This document shows positions 1 through 11,531 of a DNA stretch of 64,000 nt, in pieces. Under the pieces are notes generated by a model. The model saw nothing but the letters and a program-made list of their open reading frames with translations. It was not told the DNA's origin and made no database searches. A program made the translations under genes and the position numbers. Origin of the DNA: Armillaria gallica (Eukaryota > Basidiomycota > Agaricomycetes > Agaricales > Physalacriaceae); NCBI GenBank assembly GCA_037576215.1, contig JBANDB010000001.1, forward strand, positions 930,001-994,000. The letters run 5' to 3'. Position 1 is the first letter of the stretch; each line of letters begins with the position of its first letter.

Positions 1-760
1 ACTTGCGAATGTCGGCGCGGATATGCTCAAGATGGGCTTGCTTGTCGGAGCCTGGGATGAGGTTGTCCGCGCGGGCCTCTTGGTTCGCAGCGATGAAGTC
101 AGGGTAGTAAATGGAAGGGAGGGGCTTAATCTGAGCCAGGTGGGGAGCGACTTGGCGCTGGAGGTCATAGTCAAGAACACGGGCTCTTTCCATCGCTTTG
201 TCCAAAGACAAGCCAGAGATGTCCCAACCACCGAGAACGAGGTCGTTGGGGTGCACCATGGGCAACACATCGGACACTGGGACGTGAATGTCCTTGCCAG
301 TGGCGGTCTCAGTACCGATGCGAACGGTGGAAGCACGAAGGAGGGAACCAATGTAGTTGGGCTGCTGCGGGCCCGATTTCGTGTGCCAGGTGACATTGTG
401 GCGATTGGCAAGAATAGTCGCACACAAAGTGGTACCATTGTTTCCCCCCATACCGATCATCATCAGACTGGAAAAGAAGCGTCAGAAATGTAAAGGCAAC
501 AGCGACGACCGCACATACCCAGTCTTCGAAACTTGGCGTTTGGTCTGGAATTCGAACGACTCGACGGTCGGGTTAACGATATACTGTCCATTGACAACGG
601 TGATATTGGCATTACGGTTGTGGAATTTCGCAGTGATGTGCTCGTCGGTAAACGAGGTGTTTTCGGACTGCACGACGATGGCGTGAGGCCGACGAGCAGC
701 GGTAGGGTGAACAGGCAAAACCAGTTCAGGGGTAGTGTATCCGGAATCGTTGGGAGCCAT
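1..760 (-). CDS. INO1: Inositol-3-phosphate synthase, N-terminal part (partial)
   Basis: Myo-inositol-1-phosphate synthase converts glucose 6-phosphate to inositol 3-phosphate with NAD, the first step of inositol synthesis in the cytosol. Exon 1 is 519-760, then a 51-bp GT-AG intron (468-518), and exon 2 runs open from 467 to the window edge, so the C-terminal half lies outside. The N-terminus has the family's YTDEHITSKY-like stretch (here FTDEHITAKF). Right after the splice comes the NAD-binding glycine loop GMGGNNGTT, then conserved LRASTVRIG and DLVLGGWDISG segments. The ATG at 760 is the first in frame and fits the usual family start. Identity is essentially certain; only the 3' part is unseen. 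Confidence 0.96.
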
Positions 761-1550
761 TACGGATAGATATAGATGTGAATGCGAAGTAGATGGACAA
801 GTAAGAACTTAGAATCGTATGATGAACCCGGCCGTCGTGTGTTTCGAGCCGCGGTGAGAGTTGTGGGAGCTACAGAGCTGGTTCGAGTACATGCACAAAT
901 GCAGTGACCCGAGGAAAATGTGGTTATCTGCTAGGGGGGACGAAGAAGCAGACGATGAGAGTACTACTTCAGAGAGACAAGGCTTTTATATGGATGGACA
1001 ATGTGGTAAGGAGTAAACAGGTTGGCAAGGTACCGGCTATTTATCGAATTCTTTCGAAGTCCGGCATGCCGGTGGCGGTTATCATCGTACGATAATGTGC
1101 CGTAAGCAGCCTCCTCCGACGGCCTTCCGCCTGTCAGTGTCTCTGGATGGAACAATGCCATTGTGAAGCAATGTACTGTATCGTCTGTTCGTAAGGCGCT
1201 AGACCGTCATAAGCATGCGTCGCTGTAAAAACAAAAAATGTATTTCACCACTACCGTCAGTGAGCTACGGTATCCGTCCGACGGTCGTACCACCCACATC
1301 GGTTCTATAGGCCGTGACACCAAATGACGCGTTTTCGTTGCATGAAATCTACTGCCGCAACCCGCAAGATAAGGATGTATCACATAAAAGTCTGGGCGCG
1401 CTACATACCGTATGAATTATCTGCCTTGAACCAATTCCCAAGAAACAGCATTACGATTTTTGACTGGCAGTTTGCAACAGCAGTAGAGTCTGGGTATGGG
1501 TGAGGATCATGATGGTGCAGTATCAAGTTTGAAGGTCGCATTTCTCGCGC
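761..1550. other. Divergent INO1/HAT1 intergenic region
   Basis: About 1 kb separates the INO1 start (minus strand) from the HAT1 start (plus strand). This first 790 bp must hold the INO1 promoter and 5' UTR. I see no open frame with family-like sequence and no clear inositol-responsive element. Confidence 0.5.
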
Positions 1551-1552
1551 GA

Positions 1553-1560
1553 TGACGTCA
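1553..1560. promoter_or_regulatory. CRE/ATF-type palindrome TGACGTCA
   Basis: A perfect 8-bp TGACGTCA palindrome lies about 225 bp upstream of the HAT1 start codon. This is the classical CRE bound by ATF/CREB-type bZIP factors. Binding in this fungus is inferred, not shown. Confidence 0.4.
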
Positions 1561-1592
1561 CGAGCGTGTTTCATTTGTTTGTTCGTCCATCC

Positions 1593-1598
1593 CACGTG
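1593..1598. promoter_or_regulatory. E-box CACGTG
   Basis: A perfect CACGTG palindrome sits 33 bp downstream of the CRE-like site and about 190 bp before the HAT1 ATG. CACGTG is the core site of bHLH factors. It could serve either divergent gene but is far from INO1. Confidence 0.35.
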
Positions 1599-1785
1599 AT
1601 GATCTCGGCGTTTACCGAACGTCACAAACAATAACTGTTTTTGGACACGCGCCGTTTCTTTCACTTGCCACCACCTTTAGTATCCCTTCAACAAGTCCAA
1701 GCCTACGCGACAAAAGCCCGGGTAAACATTACTTCGCCCTTGTGCTGCATTCATCTCTCTGCTTTCCGCGTTACGCACACAAAAA

Positions 1786-3561
1786 ATGGCTGAATGGGCC
1801 ACAGACTCAAATGAAGCGCTCAAGCTCTCAATGGGTGAGCACGGCGGCTCCGGGAAGGAAGACATGCACTCAATACTCGCATATAGTACGAGCAGACGCA
1901 GACAAGGAAATGTTGGGTGACGATGAAACCTATGAAGACTTTCATCCCCCGTTCACCTATCCTGTACGTGCTGAATCCTTTCAACTGGTCTGGCTTGGTT
2001 GAATATTGTTCTAATAGATATTCGGAGACGATGAGAAAATCTACGGCTACAAGGACCTTACTATTGATGTGCGTATCTCGGGTTTTGGAACAAAAATATC
2101 GCGCTGACACTTCTTTCAGATGCGATTCGCATCTGGATCTCTGACCCAGTTCTTGTCAGTCAAGTATGCAGAAAAACTGGGCGCTTCGTCTACCGTCGAT
2201 GATGTTGAGGGTACTTTGAAAGATTTCATACCTCCAGGTGCAGTTTCTTGGTTTGGCCACTGAATCTCCGGCTTATTCTTCGCAGATTATTACACGAACG
2301 AGGCCGAGTTTGCTGCCAAGGTGGAAGAAGACGCGACATCCTTTAAGCCTCTCGGAAAACTAATTCATTCATATTCGCGACCACTCCCTACGCATAAAGG
2401 AAAAGGCAAGGCCACTGAGAGCACGGAGACAGTCGATTATGAGGTTTATCATGTGAGTTGTTGCACCACGCGGTCCAGCCCGCATAACTGAATGCTGGTT
2501 TTCAGGCGACATGGGAAACTCCTGGGTTCAGAGAATATCATCGAAGAATGCAACTTTTTATTCTGCTATATATCGAAGCCGGTAGTTATATCAACGACGA
2601 GGAAGATCAATGGGAATTTGTCGTTCTGTGTGTCATATTCTTTTTCTGGCGCACACTGTGCTCATGGTTTGCCTTCTAGATATGAGAAGCGCAGACGACG
2701 GCATGGCGATTTCGCATATCATTTCGTTGGTTATTCGTCCCTTTATAACTTCTACCACTTCCCAGAGAAAGTCAGGTTACGACTGAGGTGTGTCGCTGTG
2801 CATGACTCTTTGCGTTCATTTACGAAATCTCCTAGCCAATTCGTCATTCTCACTCCTTATCAGCGACAAAGTCACGGATGTAAGGATTGTGTTGCTGAAC
2901 GCGGTCTTGGCTTGCTGAATACTTTACAGCTGCACTATATTCCGCTCTCTATCAATACGTCCTCTCTCAAGATCATATTGCGGAACTGACAGTCGAGGAT
3001 CCTGCTGAAGCGTTTGAAGACCTTCGCGACAAAAACGACTTGCAGCTGCTCTTCGCCAATGACAAGTTCATGCAAGAAGGATTTGGCGGTGATGGCTTGT
3101 CACACGGTGGAGGCCGTGTTGGCGGGGTGGGTAAGGGCGGTCGAAGTGGTCGAGGCGGAAAACATTCCGAAAAAGGGAAACTTGGACCACCGGTTGACAA
3201 GCACTGGGCAGAGAAATGGAGGAAGAACCTCAAGATTGCTGGCGTATGTGTCCTCACCCTACACCCAAGTCTGGCGTTTGACAATGATCTGACAGCGCCA
3301 ATTCAATCGTCTGGTTGAGATGCTCATTCTATCGCGATTAGACCCGGCTGACCTTCGAGCATACCGACTGCAAGTCAAAGAACGCCTCTACCGGTTCAAC
3401 TTTGTGAGTATATATTCTTCTATCAGATCGCAGGCTCTGAACAGAGCTGTCAACAGGAAACTCTTGCGCAGCTGGAGAAGGAAGAACGCTTGGAGAAGCT
3501 GGAGGAGACGTTCCAGAGTGTTCGGGAGGACTATTCGCGGATACTGGCATTGGTTCGATGA
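1786..3561 (+). CDS. HAT1: Type B histone acetyltransferase catalytic subunit
   Basis: Hat1 acetylates newly made histone H4 at Lys5 and Lys12 with acetyl-CoA before nuclear deposition. Eleven exons fit in phase: 1786-1834, 1887-1963, 2018-2068, 2120-2237, 2286-2452, 2506-2627, 2680-2787, 2836-2879, 2930-3243, 3296-3403, 3457-3561. The spliced product shows the Hat1 N-domain (FTYPIFGDDEKIYGYKDL), the strand WEFVVLYEKRRRR, the acetyl-CoA loop VILTPYQRQSHGS, and the C-terminal RQFNRLVEMLIL helix. Two oddities: the loop has Ser where human and yeast Hat1 have Gly (QxxGHG), and a Gly/Arg/Lys-rich insert of about 30 residues sits between LFANDKFMQEGF and the DKHWAEKWRKNLKIA segment. The 3' end converges with the amidohydrolase gene, 275 bp between stop codons. 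Confidence 0.95.
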
Positions 3562-3836
3562 CTCGACGGCGTGTATTCAGTCAATGAATGCGATTGCATA
3601 TGATGTTGTCGTAGGAATGTGTGTTGACTACGCCTGGGCTTTGTTATTGTCCGGCCCTTCAACGTTAAGTCAGTCTTCACTGCTTCCGTCTTGGCAAGCG
3701 GTTGGTGGGCCATTGTTTCGGAATATCAAAAATCTCTGACACCCCGCCATTGTGTATCAATCGGGGCCAACTACCAGTTCAGCTCGAATGTCAACAATAG
3801 AATTCACTTCAAAGACTAGACAACGTTTTCAGTAAC

Positions 3837-6800
3837 TCAGAATAGATCAACCACTCCACGTCTAGATGAAACAACCCCTACGACCTTACTCTCAAAGTCA
3901 AGCAGAGTTCCAAACGTCGTCGCTACTAAATCATAGTCCTCATTATCTACGCCAAGTAGCACCTCCAAATTCACCGACGCCAGTGCAAGAGCATCGGACT
4001 GAGATATTTCTGTGTGAGCTTCGAGTGCAGCCTAGCCGCAAGTTTATTAGTTACAAGGAAAGTCGCACTGAGAAACACTTACCCAAGCTGCATCAAATCT
4101 AGTATTCCGGGCGGAGCTTTTCTGAGGACCCAAACCCAATACATCAAGGCCGATGCCCACTGTGACATTGTGCGATAGGAGCACATCTAGCGCACTGTCC
4201 TCAGAGAGCGGCGGGCCGGGGAGACTAGAGGGAATTCAATAACCCTCTCTCATCGAAGGTGATAAACACTACATACATTCTCCTTGATTGCCAGTCGTTA
4301 GGGAAAGGCCGTACACGTCCAAGGATCACGCCGACACCGGCGTTGCCAATCTCAGTAGCAAGAAGATGTGCTTCGGGCGCTCCAAGGAACGTCATACGAA
4401 TACGTTTCCCAAATGTCCGTTCCGTTTCTTGTTTGAGTTGCATCAAAGATGCCATGACATCGGCGCTGTAGACCGTCACAACAAGCGGAACTTCACCCTG
4501 CGTCTCCATCGTTAGCTGTGTGGCATCATTTAAGAATCGGCAATGACTTTACCTCTACGACCTTCCTAAACTGCGCACCTAGTTCCCCATGTGCTTCGCC
4601 AGACAGCAGCCGTCTCAGAGCGCCCAGTTGAGTGCTAACACTGATGGGTGAAGACATGGAGACCATAATATGCAGCGCTGCGACGTCTTGTATCACAGCG
4701 CCTTTCTCCAACTTATGTGCAGCACCGGTAGTGAATGCCGCACTCAAGCCAGACAAGAATCCGGACGATTCGGGCGCTGTGACAGCAATAGTGACGCCTC
4801 CGCGATAAGCTAGCCTTTAAAAATGGAATTTCGTCAGTCCAAACCTCAAATGTTGGGAGACGACGCACAGCATATCTGGAGATGCGAATTGCAGACCATC
4901 TACTGCTCGTATTATTGCTTCTCCCCCTCCCACTAAAGTCGGAATTTCGGACAAGAAAGGATCAATCACCAACCCGTCTTTGGTGCTGTCCTCGAAATCG
5001 ATATCAGCTAGTCCCAAGGGCGAGCCGACTGTGGTAAGGCCAGGTCTAGAGAGATCTTGAACGATAAGAATTCTATGCGGAGCAGACTGGAAAAACGCTC
5101 ACGCTATTGATCCACCCATTAGATTGACGCGTCTTACACTTGAGTCGGAATGAACCTCAGGGCATGGTTCTGCTCCTCGGCAAACGACTTTCCCATCCTT
5201 GACAACGACAATGCCCGGGCTATCACTAGCAGCAGAAAACACTTGTTCTATATGCCACCTGCTCTTCACAAACACACTCGTCACATTCGTGAAGATAACG
5301 ACATCCGAGGTCGATATCTTTGCTTGGAGAGGAGGCAAGCCATCGTACCTCACGGCATCTATGGCTTCTTGGTCAAAACTCGGTGTCTTTGGGGCATGTT
5401 GATGAGAAGGTGACTTTGGTCTTGAATAGGACTTGTCGAGTTGAGCTATTCCATCGATGTAGACTTGCTTAGGGGTAGCACCTAAAGCAAGAGGATGGCT
5501 ATCCCAGACAACAACATCTGGTAAAAAACAGTCAATGACGCGAAGTCAAAAAATGCAAGAGAGATTACCTGCATCGTATCCTATAGATATCCACGCGGGT
5601 GAGCACCAGCAGAGTACTTGCGGTCAAGAACCTGACCTGTTTTTATATATCCGATCCTGTGATCCTGACCCATGACTTTGGCGGGAGTAGACATAACGGA
5701 AGCAAGCGCAATATTTTCTGGCAGTCCATAATAATGTGCCAGCTGTGCCTCGTGGAGTAAGTACCGTGAATTCGTTGCCGGGTGGTCACTCTATACTTGC
5801 ACGCCCATCAGTGAACAAGAAACAGTCGAAGTACGGGCTAAACGACCTTCATGACCACGTCCAAACCATGCTCAGACAAAATCCGCGCAGCGAATTCCGA
5901 ACCACGATAGCCTTCTCGTTTGTAGTGCGCGAACGTCGCAAAGATAGCTGATGCCGGTGGGTGACCTATAAGTTACGAATCAGACGGGGGATTAATGTGG
6001 CAGGATGTATGTCAGAACAAACCGTAGGCTCTTTTGAGGAGGTCCGGGACAAGGTAGGTTTCATGCGCATGATGAAAAGCCGCAATTGGGAATTTGAACT
6101 CCTGTGAGAGCTGTAGAGATGACCGTTAAATGATTTCTCTGCAGTAGAGTTGGTGTACTTACCCTTACTATACCGTCCAAATCTACAGCTTCGTAGCAGT
6201 GGTTGTGTATCTGAAATCGTAAGATTAGGGCAAAGAAACTAGATAACAAGCAAAGCTTGAATACCTTGACACGTCCTCGGAGCACATCCACAAGTGCTTC
6301 CCACTGAAGACTCTCAGGAAAATCACCGAGGCCTGACCATTGGCCAGCGAGGGCTTTGGTGCAGTATTCGTCTTGTTTGTTCCGGATACTTCGGGCCGTA
6401 TGGTATGCTTCACGAAATGCCCAGATCGTGTCCATTCGGGAGCCTTCATAGGCACCACCTATAGCAGCATTAACAATGATAGCAACAGTTCGATGAAAAG
6501 AATGCAAACTTGGATTTTCGCCTGTTTGCAATAGTCAGATTTGCTTGGTTGACCAAAACCATACACATACCGCACGCCTGTCTGCAATATGAATGCGATA
6601 TTTAGCTTACGATAAAATCATTACATTGAAGCAAATACTTCATTTGTCTCCATCTTGGAGGCAGCGAGGAGTCGATATATGAGCCATTCAACGGGAATGG
6701 TGGTTCTAATAGCATCGAAGACGGTGTTTTTTCTTCTGTAGGGCGTAGTTTGATGGCAAATGCCTGCCCACCTAGTTGACAGATGTCAGATGGCACCAGG

Positions 6801-7518
6801 CTACAACGCCTGCAGACAAACCGATGGCATTAGCAGAACCAGGCAGAACAAGTGCTGTGGTTATTCCTCCCGCAATGGAAAGACGATAGGCATCGTCGTG
6901 AGTGTTGAGGGCATCGAGACTACGAAGCCATGGTTGTGTAATACCGTGTAGTGAATTCCCGTCTGAGCACTCGTCGAAATCTGGAGAGTAGCATATACCC
7001 AGGTGAGAGTGAAGGTCGACAATTCTGTGCTTAGGGTTTAGTGAAGAAAATGATATAACGAGATAGGTTGAAACGCACCCTGGCGATACCCAGGCCCCGC
7101 CAACATCATGCACAACCAGCTCGGCGCCGAATCCGTCCAGCACTTCTACATCGATGACTCCGACCTTCTTGACTATTCCTTTATCCATCAACAGGTCGCC
7201 TCTCGCGACTTCAAAGCCAGAAACGCGCCCGGTCCATATCGTCGCATTTTTCAACAGCGTCGGCCGCGTCGACTGCACATGTCTATCGGATTCAGTTCTA
7301 CTGGTAAATTCTGGCTGGGGTCCAGGTAAAACGTGAATATTCTGGCACTTTTGCCGTATATCCTCAACGTGAAGGGGTATAGTGGCCAAAGTAAGGTCAT
7401 TGGCCCCGTTGAATACACATGATAGCGAGAGAGTACAGAGCAGCAGAGCAGGAACAAGCCCTCTGGCTATGATACGGCCAAGTGCAGAGGTTCTTTGGTC
7501 GTCGCGCACGATGCCCAT
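3837..7518 (-). CDS. Membrane-anchored amidohydrolase ('carbohydrate esterase family 9'-type)
   Basis: A 944-residue, 17-exon model of the amidohydrolase superfamily, close to fungal proteins labelled CE9 and related to imidazolonepropionase-like metal hydrolases. A single hydrophobic anchor (about residues 20-37) precedes the first catalytic domain. Visible metal-site motifs are DLHSH just after the first intron, AAFHHAHETY in exon 8 and SDHPATNSRY in exon 10. The C-terminal half repeats an amidohydrolase-like layout and ends VVGVVSSRRGVVDLF. Exons: 7518-7079, 7024-6822, 6771-6639, 6581-6571, 6521-6510, 6458-6265, 6210-6163, 6101-6023, 5965-5847, 5790-5637, 5580-5569, 5517-5103, 5045-4869, 4814-4553, 4515-4277, 4224-4083, 4031-3837. 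Three exons are only 11-12 nt. The substrate is unknown. Confidence 0.9.
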
Positions 7519-7869
7519 GGCACTGGAAATCCCATGCTGATGATCACAGTGATGCTAAAGCAATTTCAAGAATTATTATCTAGAAAATAATATGAGTATT
7601 ACGTAACTCATTACTGATGTCGTCACCAACTCCTGTTTGACTGATATTGATAAAATTGATAAAAGGCCCCTTCACCGCTTTCCACTCGGAATTGGCAGAC
7701 GACCGTTATCGCTACACAGAAAACCGACGACGCGCGCTACTAAAGTCTGAAAAAATCTGAGGATTGCCAGTTTTCGTCGTTGCCGGTATAAGCGGACTTG
7801 CGTTACCACAGCTTTTGGAGTGCATTCATTCAAGGTCCACGCCATCTTTCCTTCTTCTATACCACCATC
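7519..7869. promoter_or_regulatory. Shared divergent promoter region
   Basis: The amidohydrolase (minus) and Het-C (plus) start codons lie 351 bp apart, head to head, so both promoters must fit here. The stretch is AT-rich around 7555-7660. No specific element stands out. Confidence 0.5.
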
Positions 7870-10800
7870 ATGTCGGGAAATACAATGTTTTTCTTCCTTC
7901 TAGTGTTCATATTTGCAGTATGCCTGCCTGGGAACGGTGTCTATGCCTTTGGAGCGGGGAACATACCATCGTGAGTGCTCTCGAATGCCCTGTGACCTTC
8001 CTGATCAACGAGATGTGCTGTTTAGTTTCGCTTATATGGAGGGTAAGGCGTTCCGCCATGGAGATATCGTGAGTTGCGATTTCTGAAATCAAATACAAGT
8101 CATCGCTGAAGGGCATTATAGGAAGATGCTCTAGCAGAGCTGGTGAAGAAAGGTGCTGGGGGTTTTGCACTGGCTAGTATCATTGGGAAGGGTTCAAAAT
8201 TCGGCGGTCTTGACATAAAACGCGTCTACTTTGGGTATGATCACCTTTTAGTCTTGTGCGCTCGCTTGGCTGAACTATATCAACAGCAACTGGCTCCGCG
8301 ATTACAGCCAGGTCTGTTCGTCAACGTGTATCGCGAAAGCTCATTTTAACCGGAAGTGTAACAGGCTGTCGATATTGCTGGCTTGAAGAAGCTTCCCCTT
8401 CAGGTATGTGTCCCCCTTCTTTCCGCTTCAACTTCTTAATGGTGTGTACCAGACAATCGTAAACTTATGCATGGTGCTAGGATTCATGGTATGTGACTGT
8501 TTAGGCTATATTACCTGACACTCAATTTGTATTGCAGGCTCACGGATACGCCACGAACGAATTTGAAGTTACCCCCGAACGCTTAGGAGTTTATCTGCCT
8601 ACCGAACATATCGACAACCCGAAGGGTTACGGAGAAGGAGAAGATGCAAGGAAATACCATCCCCAACTCCGTGGACCCGTCGATGTGAGTTTATGTCAAA
8701 CAATACTTCTCACAATACTCATCATCCGCGTAGCCCAGAGAGATTGAGATTGATCATCAAACTGGAATGAAAAACTACATTGCTAATGGTACGTCGAGCA
8801 TCATAATGACTCAGAGCACTAAACAAACCTTGGCTCACATAGAATCTGGTGGTTGGGACACAAGCAAGGGCCTTGTCCGTCGTACGCTTGAGAAGTGCAT
8901 TCACCTCGGTCGCCAGCACCGCTCACAGGGCAGGAAGCAGGACGAATACGAAGCTTATCGCCTTCTTGGACAGGCGTTGCATACGCTTGAAGATTTCTCC
9001 GCTCACTCTAACTTCTGCGAAATTGCCCTTGTTTCGATGGGATACAAAGATGTATTTTTGCAAGTCGGCGATCAAGTAAGAATACAGGCACCTAATGGTC
9101 AATGGGTAGCGCCCATTGTGACGGGGACCTTCGGCGGCAACGACTTTATCCACTCTTTACTAGGAGGTATGGTGTCGATTTTACGTCCGCAACTACGTGA
9201 TATTTACCATCATTTGGCAGAGGCCGGTGACAAGCTCAGCGAAGCATCTGTATCGGACTTGAATAAGAAGATCGACGACGCTAGGTCCACGTCGACTCGT
9301 TCCGGAGGGTCTTATGGCTCTTCAGACGTTCTCCGAAGCATGTTCAGCTCCCTGCCTGGCGGCATGGGTGGTGACATGTCGCGGGACATGGATAACATCG
9401 AGCGACTTCGAGCAGGACCCGCTCAAGGCGGGAAGCGGCCGGAAGACATGTCGCCTCAGGAACTGCATTCCGTGCTATGGCAAATATTGAGCTTTAGAGA
9501 CTCGGTGGCGAAGAAGATAGAGAAGACTATTGGTGCGTTTGAGTATTGAAGGTTGAAGATCCGCGACTGATTAGAACTCAGAAAAGATACCCGGACTTGG
9601 AGCCTTGATTGACAAAATTATGGATGGGCTCTCTGGTATGGCCTATTCAATGTTTTGGAAGAGGATTCATCGCTGACCTACGGTGTTTCAAACAGTCTTC
9701 GTCTTTTCGGCAATAGAGGTGCGTTGCTTGAAAATCCCAAGCCTCGCTTACTCATCAATGATACAGCCGTTCGTCAAGCCCCTGCTTCAAACCGCGACGA
9801 CGGGTTTAGCGCAGGCTTCAAGTGAAGTCATCAACAGCCACGATCAATATGAGGTGTTCAATGATCCCCGCGCTGTCCGTTGTATTCTGTTTTGCTTCAA
9901 GGTTCTTATTGACGTTCTCGCAGTCGGATCCAACACATTCTTTTTTGAGTAAAGATCACTTTGTAAGTTGATCATAATTTGATGATGGTACATTTATCAA
10001 TCACGTATCAGAACTTGATACTCAATGAGCCTGCCGGTGAAATCGCCAAGGTCGTACTCGTAAGTTTTGTATATGTGCATGTTGCAATGCAAAGCTGAAG
10101 TTAATCAAGGTGAATACTGTTACACTGGTAACCAAGGCCTGGGATGATCCTTCTATCAACGTACATCAACTAACCGAAGAAGTCCTTTCAGCACTGTATG
10201 GTATCCTCCCTTGCAATGAGTCTCACCGCTAAATCATACCGCAGATTCCATCCCGATTTCATGAATCGTAACTCAAAGGTACAGAACGAAATGATGCAAT
10301 GCATGCACAAGTGGGTGCAGAGTCTCGGACCCAAGCAACACGAAATGATAAGCCGACTGTCGAAAGAGTCCGTTCGGCAAGGGAAAAACAAGCGATCTGG
10401 AGATGGTAAACCCACTGCAGCACAGGGTACCTTTGCATGGAATGAAGGCCAGCAAGCCCAGCAATCTTTGCTTGGGTATGCGAACCAGATCCCGGGAGTT
10501 TCGCAAGCTCAGCATCTCTTCGGCGGCGGAAGTGGCAACAAGCGAGACAGCTTCACGTCGCCTCCTGCAGTCCCTTCATCTGGATACCCAGGAGCGCATC
10601 ACGGACACAGTCATGAGCATAGCCATAATGCACCACCCATTCCATCAACGGGCCAGGCATCGTCCTACTACGGAAGCGGAGCGGATTCGTCGACATCCTA
10701 CCATAGTGGAGGAACGTACTCGTCGGCTCCATCTTTCCCTGGAGCTGCGCCTGAGCCCTCATTCCCTGGTGCACCGGCGTTCCCTGGGGCTTCGTCTGCA

Positions 10801-11142
10801 TCCTATGCCTCTCCTTCAGGAGCTCCGCCGGCGCATCATCAGCACCATCATCATTCAGGATACACCCCGTCGTACTCGTCTGCGCCTTCGTTCCCTGGTG
10901 CACCTTCGGAAGCACCTGTCTTCCCTGATGCTCCTCCTGCCTTCCCTGGAGGTGATGGGGGATACGGTGGATATGGACAAGGTCCTCCCGGCGGTTTTGC
11001 GCCGCCTCCTGGAGGTCCTCCAGGTGGGGCTGCTTCATTCCCTGGTGCGGAGCCGTATGGTGGTTACCCTAATCAACCTCCGCATGGACAAGGCCCACCA
11101 CACTTTCCTCAGGCACCATATGGTGGAGGTGGTGGATGGTAG
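7870..11142 (+). CDS. Het-C family protein
   Basis: Homologue of the Neurospora heterokaryon-incompatibility gene het-c, a widespread fungal family of secreted or membrane-associated proteins. Sixteen exons give 834 residues: 7870-7970, 8026-8068, 8122-8234, 8287-8311, 8365-8403, 8453-8488, 8538-8684, 8734-8788, 8843-9532, 9582-9635, 9696-9718, 9767-9874, 9924-9962, 10012-10059, 10110-10195, 10245-11142. A hydrophobic signal peptide (residues 5-25) leads into FGAGNIPSFAYMEGKAFRHGDIED, VYFGNWLRDYSQ and LGQALHTLEDFSAHSNFCE, all typical of Het-C. The last exon encodes a long Pro/Gly/Ser/His-rich tail with repeated FPGA units and a polyhistidine patch. Two exons are tiny (25 and 23 nt). Presence of the family does not prove an incompatibility role here. 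Confidence 0.93.
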
Positions 11143-11531
11143 GTGCCGCAATAATAAAGATAGAATCGGAGAACTGAATGATGAAAATTTTGACTGTTTT
11201 GGGGGTTAAGAGAAAGTGCTACGAATACATGGACATCTCGAGCATTATCAGGATTCCAATATGTATGCATAACGAAAACCTACTTACATGAATGGGCGTA
11301 GCGAGGGCGTGATGAGTGTGCGGGTGGGTGAGAATGTGTGTAAGAATGCAAGGATAACAAAAGCGAGAAATAAGTGCAAAACAACAACGACCGTAAAAAG
11401 GACCGATAGTAAATAAGCAGAAAGGAAGGCGCGCGCAACAAACACGATTGGAAGATCAGTACTTTTTATTCCTTTTTACTTTTTAGTCCGGGATTCGATG
11501 CGAGGAGGCTGAGCAGGCAGATCCACCGCGA
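11143..11531. other. Convergent 3' intergenic region
   Basis: This 389-bp stretch lies between the stop codons of Het-C (plus) and the NTF2/RRM gene (minus). It should hold both 3' UTRs. No gene is seen. Confidence 0.5.

Noticed and set aside
10403..11209. 268-codon plus-strand frame overlapping the Het-C last exon
   Set aside because: It is a shifted frame over the low-complexity tail; the Het-C frame is in phase with upstream conserved exons.
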